From Polyangium sp. y55x31 (GTDB taxonomy: Bacteria; Myxococcota_A; Polyangia; Polyangiales; Polyangiaceae): 64,000 bases of DNA. Position 1 is the first letter of the stretch; each line of letters begins with the position of its first letter. Below are positions 60,679 to 64,000 of the stretch, piece after piece. Where the stretch lies: NCBI RefSeq assembly GCF_029946505.1, contig NZ_JARZHG010000036.1:52399-116398 (forward strand), in the 5' to 3' direction. Position numbers and translations under genes: made by a program. The notes beneath the pieces are model-generated. The model ran no database searches. It saw nothing but the letters and a program-made list of their open reading frames with translations, and was not told the DNA's origin.

Positions 60679-60883
60679 GGCAGACCTCCCTGCAACTTAC
60701 ATTGGCAACATAAGCCCGCGGGGGCCTCGCGGCTCGCGTCGATGTGCGAATATGCCGAGAAGCTTGCTTATTTCAGCGGGTGCCGCGGGAGGCAGACCCG
60801 GGGAGGGGTTCCGGGTGCGAAATCGGACCTGGAGGCAGACCCGGGGAGGTGAATAGGGGTCACGAGGCGGCGTCCAAGGCAGC
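60679..60883. other. Intergenic region carrying the second satellite array
   Basis: This 205-bp gap separates the Cys-rich lipoprotein from the MYXO-CTERM-like gene. It holds the 43-bp repeat listed separately and a patch (TTATGTT on the minus strand) that may be part of the lipoprotein's promoter. No gene is seen. Confidence 0.4.
60788..60849. repeat. Second copy of the 43-bp satellite unit
   Basis: GGGG at 60800 and 60843 marks one full 43-bp unit plus flanking partial units, all closely matching the array at 59202-59520 (GGTTCCGGGTGCGAAATCGG, GGAGGCAGACCC). The two arrays enclose 1.27 kb that contains the isochorismatase-like and Cys-rich lipoprotein genes. Confidence 0.85.
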
Positions 60884-62221
60884 ATGCTTGCCTCCTCCAC
60901 GCTTGGTCCACGTCTTCGCCGCCCGCTTTTCGCGGGCCTGTTTTCCGCAATCGCCGTCACGCACGCGTCCATCGCGCTGGCCGCTCCGATCGAATTGAGC
61001 GCGCCGATCGACGTCGGCGCGACACTTCCCGCGATCGTCGAGCCTCCGGACGGCAGCGGCGAGTTCCTCGACGAGCGTCGCGACGACTACGCGGTCGCTC
61101 CACGCGGCTCTTCGATGCTCGTCACGTGGGTCGAAGGCAATCGCGATCTCTACGCCGCGATCCTGGACGCCGAGCAGGGCGTCGTCGTCCCGCGGTTCCT
61201 CGTTTATTCGGCAGAGACGCGACTCTACGCGGTGCGCGCGGTCTTCGCGGACGGCGCGTATCGCATCGCGGTCGGAGAGCAAGTTGGTCTTTATGCCGCC
61301 ACACGTCTGTTCTCGGTCGACGAAGCGGGGACGGTGGGGGACGACGGAACGTACGGGCTCGAGGAGCAGGGCCTCGTCGAGTGCAGCCCGCTCGCGCTCG
61401 AGGCGCGGAGCACCGGCCTCGTGCTCTCGTGCACGAGCGGTGTCGTCGTCGCGTTCCCGAAGGCAGGGGAGCCGAGCACGCTGTTCTCGCCGACCAGCTC
61501 GCCGCGCATGGACATCGCATGTCGAGCCGCGCAGTGCGTCGCAGGCTTCCAGCTCAACGATTCGAATCCGCTGCGGAACGTCGCGCTGGTCGCGCTCGAC
61601 GACGCGAACACGGATCCGAAGCCGACGTTCCTTGGCTTTCGCGACGCGACCTACGCGCGCATCGCGGTGGCGCTCACCGGCGCCGGGACGCTCGCCGTCT
61701 CGTGGTCGTACTTCCTCCCGCCCGGCGACTCGAATGGGCAAAACCGCGAGCATATCCACGGGTGGTTCCTCGCCCCGGACGGCACGATCCGCGCGCTGGA
61801 CAATCTCGCGGAGGCGCCGGGGATCCGTGACCCACGGCTCGCGACGAACGGCACGAGCGTCGCGCTCGCGTATCGTGCGAACGGCGGCGGCTCGTCGATC
61901 GTCGCGCTCGACGCGGATGGAGCGCCCCGCGGAGAGACGGCGGTGATCTCGACCCAGCCATCGCTCGATATTCGTCTCGCAGCGTCGTCCGACGGCTCGT
62001 ACGCGCTCGCGTACGACGACGGCGCGAGGCTGTTCGTGCGAACGGCGCGTCTCGACCCGAAGGGCGAGGACACCGGAGCGGGCGGCGGGACCACGACACC
62101 GACGGAGACGAGCAGCGGGTGCGCGGTGGCCGGGGGCGGAGCGTCGTCCTCGGCGGGCGCCGCGCTCGTCGTCGCGTTCGGCGCCTCGCTCGTCGTGCGT
62201 CGACGGCGGCGACGGGGATGA
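60884..62221 (+). CDS. Secreted surface protein with MYXO-CTERM-like sorting tail
   Basis: This 445-residue protein has a signal peptide (about 1-34, cleavage near ALAAP). The mature part is a beta-rich region with repeated motifs such as AVAPRGSSMLVTWVEG, RIAVALTGAGTLAVSWSY and RLAASSDGSYALAYDDGARLFV, like a WD40- or TolB-type propeller. The tail starts near 411 with SSGCAVAGGG, followed by a hydrophobic stretch (AALVVAFGASLVV) and a poly-Arg end. This matches the myxobacterial C-terminal sorting signal that is processed at Gly-Cys. It is therefore probably anchored at the cell surface. No cargo or partner is known. Confidence 0.8.
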   Translation: MLASSTLGPRLRRPLFAGLFSAIAVTHASIALAAPIELSAPIDVGATLPAIVEPPDGSGEFLDERRDDYAVAPRGSSMLVTWVEGNRDLYAAILDAEQGVVVPRFLVYSAETRLYAVRAVFADGAYRIAVGEQVGLYAATRLFSVDEAGTVGDDGTYGLEEQGLVECSPLALEARSTGLVLSCTSGVVVAFPKAGEPSTLFSPTSSPRMDIACRAAQCVAGFQLNDSNPLRNVALVALDDANTDPKPTFLGFRDATYARIAVALTGAGTLAVSWSYFLPPGDSNGQNREHIHGWFLAPDGTIRALDNLAEAPGIRDPRLATNGTSVALAYRANGGGSSIVALDADGAPRGETAVISTQPSLDIRLAASSDGSYALAYDDGARLFVRTARLDPKGEDTGAGGGTTTPTETSSGCAVAGGGASSSAGAALVVAFGASLVVRRRRRRG

Positions 62222-62293
62222 CGCGATCCCCATCGACCTCGCGCGGACCCGGCGCGAGCGGTTCTTGAATCGATCGATGTTCCCGGCGCCCCT

Positions 62294-64000
62294 TCAGGGC
62301 TCCGCGTCCTTGCAGCACCGCACGCCCGTCGAATAATCGAGGTAACTCCGCGGGTGGGCCGTCACCACCGCATCGCAGCCCGACCGCGTCGATCGCGCGT
62401 AAAACCCGCCGGCGAACGCCCCGCTGCCCTCGTCCACCCACTCGTCGAGGTTGCCGACCATATCGTAAATCGCGTCGTTCCCCCAGCGGCTCCGGCACGC
62501 CGGCGTCGCGCCCGTCCTCCGGAACAGCGGCGCCTCCCCGGCCCGCACGTGATTCAATCGTGGATCGAGGTGCCCGATCGACGCATTGTCATGCAAAATG
62601 GCCGCCGGGTGCGCTTCGCGGAACACGTTGCACGCCCCCTCCACGTACGTATCGCCGTACGGAAATGGCGTATCGTCTTGCCCCCGGCAAGCCAGGACGA
62701 ACTCCGGCAGCGTGCACAGCCGCTTTCCAGCGGCCGCACAAGCGCTCTCCGCCACGAGCCCCGTCAAATAGCCGTTTGGCCGGGCCAAACGCCGCGGCAC
62801 GGCCATCACATCCAGCTTCTGCCCCCGCTGCCACCCCGGCAAAAGCGGAAGCGGCATCGCCCGTGCGTGCACGCTGCCCACGCGGCTCCGCCCCGTCGAC
62901 CAATCCCCGAGCGTGATCTCCATCAAATTCGGCGTCACCGGGAAATCCGGCGAAAGCGCCTCCCCGCTCGCCGTGTCCACGAGCGTCGCCTCGAACCGGT
63001 CCACGCAGAGCTTCCCCTGCACGAGCACCATCTCCGGCGGACACGGCCTCGGCGCCGCCGCCTTCACCTCTTCCGCGTCCTCCGCCGCCTCCGCGCCCGC
63101 CCGCTCCACGGCCGCCGCGAGCCCCCGCACCACCCCGACCTCCGGCACAATGTCTCGCCCCTCGGCACGCGTCCCGAACCACCGCAGCGACCCGTCCGCC
63201 GCCCACCCGGGCTCCCCGACCACGCACGTCCCCGGCGCCGAAAGCGCCTCCACCTCGACAAACGCACCCGGCTTCATCGACGGATAAAACCGCGGCCCTG
63301 CCGCCCCGTCCTGACAAACCCCCGCGGCCACCCCTTCCGGCCATGCCGCCGCCCCGACCTCCCGCCCCTCCTCGTCCAGCCAAACCGCGTACCGCCGCCC
63401 CTCATCCGAAAGAATCGCCCCGCCCCCGGGCAGCCCGGACAAACGCACCCCCAATTCCCCGGCGCGCACCTTCAGCGACGTCTTCGCCACCGGCCCGAGC
63501 CGCCCCGCCCCATCCACCACGAACGCCACCACCTCCTCGTCCGAGCCCACCCCCACGCCCGCCACGAGCGCCCCGCCCGACGCCCGCTCCACCGCGGCAA
63601 ACCCTGCCCGCACCGGCGACGCCGCGCTCCGCGCCCGCCCATCCGAAAGCGCCGGCGCCCCCACCTTCCCGTCCTCGGACAGCCCCACCACATGCAGCCG
63701 CCCCCCGGACAGCTCGATCAACAACCCCTTCGCCTTCCCCCCCACCATCACCGCCCCGTCCGGCCAAACCCGACCCCGCCAAACCTCCGCCGTCCCGCCC
63801 GTCGGCAAAACCCGCCCCACATCGCCCCGCGCCACCCACACCGCGCCCCCGATCTTCCCGATCCCCGCCACCGCCCCGGCGCTCCGCCCCCCCGCAAAAA
63901 TCTCCTCCTTCGACAAACCCTCCCGCACCCCATCCCCCTCGAGCACCCGCACCCGCCCCCCGGCCAGCGCCACCCCCGTTCCATCCGGCCAAACCCGCGC
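62294..64000 (-). CDS. SUMF1-fold protein with N-terminal repeat region (5' end outside window)
   Basis: The frame is open to the right edge, so the start is missing. A GTG at 63973 is not taken as the start because sequence before it continues the same repeat-like pattern (ARVWPDGTGVALA, compare RVWPDGAVMVGG further in). The first 300 residues look like beta-propeller blades (GRVWPDG, GGALVAGVGVGSDEEVVAFVVD). The last 240 are the SUMF1 domain: PPEMVLVQGKLCVDRFEATL, YLTGLVAESACAAAGKRLCTLPEFVLACRG, FPYGD, DMVGNLDEWVDEGSGAFAGGFYARSTRSGC and TGVRCCKD. Cys residues are retained near the end, as in the lipoprotein at 56546. The localisation is unknown because the N-terminus is missing. Confidence 0.85.
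   Translation of the reverse strand, partial: ARVWPDGTGVALAGGRVRVLEGDGVREGLSKEEIFAGGRSAGAVAGIGKIGGAVWVARGDVGRVLPTGGTAEVWRGRVWPDGAVMVGGKAKGLLIELSGGRLHVVGLSEDGKVGAPALSDGRARSAASPVRAGFAAVERASGGALVAGVGVGSDEEVVAFVVDGAGRLGPVAKTSLKVRAGELGVRLSGLPGGGAILSDEGRRYAVWLDEEGREVGAAAWPEGVAAGVCQDGAAGPRFYPSMKPGAFVEVEALSAPGTCVVGEPGWAADGSLRWFGTRAEGRDIVPEVGVVRGLAAAVERAGAEAAEDAEEVKAAAPRPCPPEMVLVQGKLCVDRFEATLVDTASGEALSPDFPVTPNLMEITLGDWSTGRSRVGSVHARAMPLPLLPGWQRGQKLDVMAVPRRLARPNGYLTGLVAESACAAAGKRLCTLPEFVLACRGQDDTPFPYGDTYVEGACNVFREAHPAAILHDNASIGHLDPRLNHVRAGEAPLFRRTGATPACRSRWGNDAIYDMVGNLDEWVDEGSGAFAGGFYARSTRSGCDAVVTAHPRSYLDYSTGVRCCKDAEP

Overview
The window is 64 kb of very G+C-rich DNA with a strong G/C bias at third codon positions. 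Its gene content is typical of a large-genome myxobacterium, most likely of the Polyangiales (Sorangium/Polyangium type). The markers are: several Ser/Thr kinase-TPR receptors; many lipoproteins with MopE-like Cys/Asp repeats; formylglycine-enzyme-fold (SUMF1) lipoproteins; a MYXO-CTERM-like tail; ECF sigma factors with partner proteins; and short overlaps between co-oriented genes. No rRNA, tRNA, CRISPR array or intact transposase was seen. The assignment rests on gene content, not on a database search.

Region by region. 1-9.9 kb: the 3' end of one kinase-TPR gene, a borosin-type peptide N-methyltransferase, and three full-length paralogous membrane Ser/Thr kinases in tandem. 9.9-12.6 kb: a GAF-PP2C (RsbU-like) phosphatase and a membrane protein. 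12.6-18 kb: two MopE-repeat lipoproteins and a SUMF1-fold lipoprotein. 18-21.5 kb: a sigma factor overlapping a fourth kinase. 21.5-27 kb, minus strand: two small unknown proteins, another MopE-repeat lipoprotein, and an envelope protein / ECF sigma / transmembrane partner module. 27-34 kb: a membrane protein, an alpha/beta-hydrolase lipoprotein and a two-gene RND efflux system. 34.8-37.2 kb: a metallophosphoesterase fused to a GAF-like module. 37.2-46.6 kb: an anion-permease/MFS pair, ribA, glmU, a His-rich lipoprotein, plsC, holA and a DUF2071 protein. 46.6-50.9 kb, minus strand: a kaiC-kaiB-kaiB-hybrid histidine kinase operon, ended by a 128-bp palindromic TA-bounded element. 51-58.7 kb: acyl-CoA dehydrogenase, small membrane protein, metallo-beta-lactamase-fold hydrolase, NYN (LabA-like) protein, VWA-FHA protein, and SUMF1-fold and other lipoproteins. 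58.7-60.9 kb: a STAS-like protein, then a 43-bp satellite array, an isochorismatase-fold gene, a Cys-rich lipoprotein and a second short satellite array. 60.9-64 kb: a MYXO-CTERM-like surface protein and a SUMF1 protein that runs off the right edge.

Much of the region is signalling: four kinases plus one fragment, a PP2C phosphatase, two sigma factors, a Kai-type timer with its own histidine kinase, FHA and STAS-like modules. Most of the rest is envelope proteins. The leads most worth following are the borosin-type methyltransferase with no visible precursor, the KaiA-less Kai/histidine-kinase operon, the palindromic element that supplies a stop codon, and the 43-bp satellites flanking an odd gene island.
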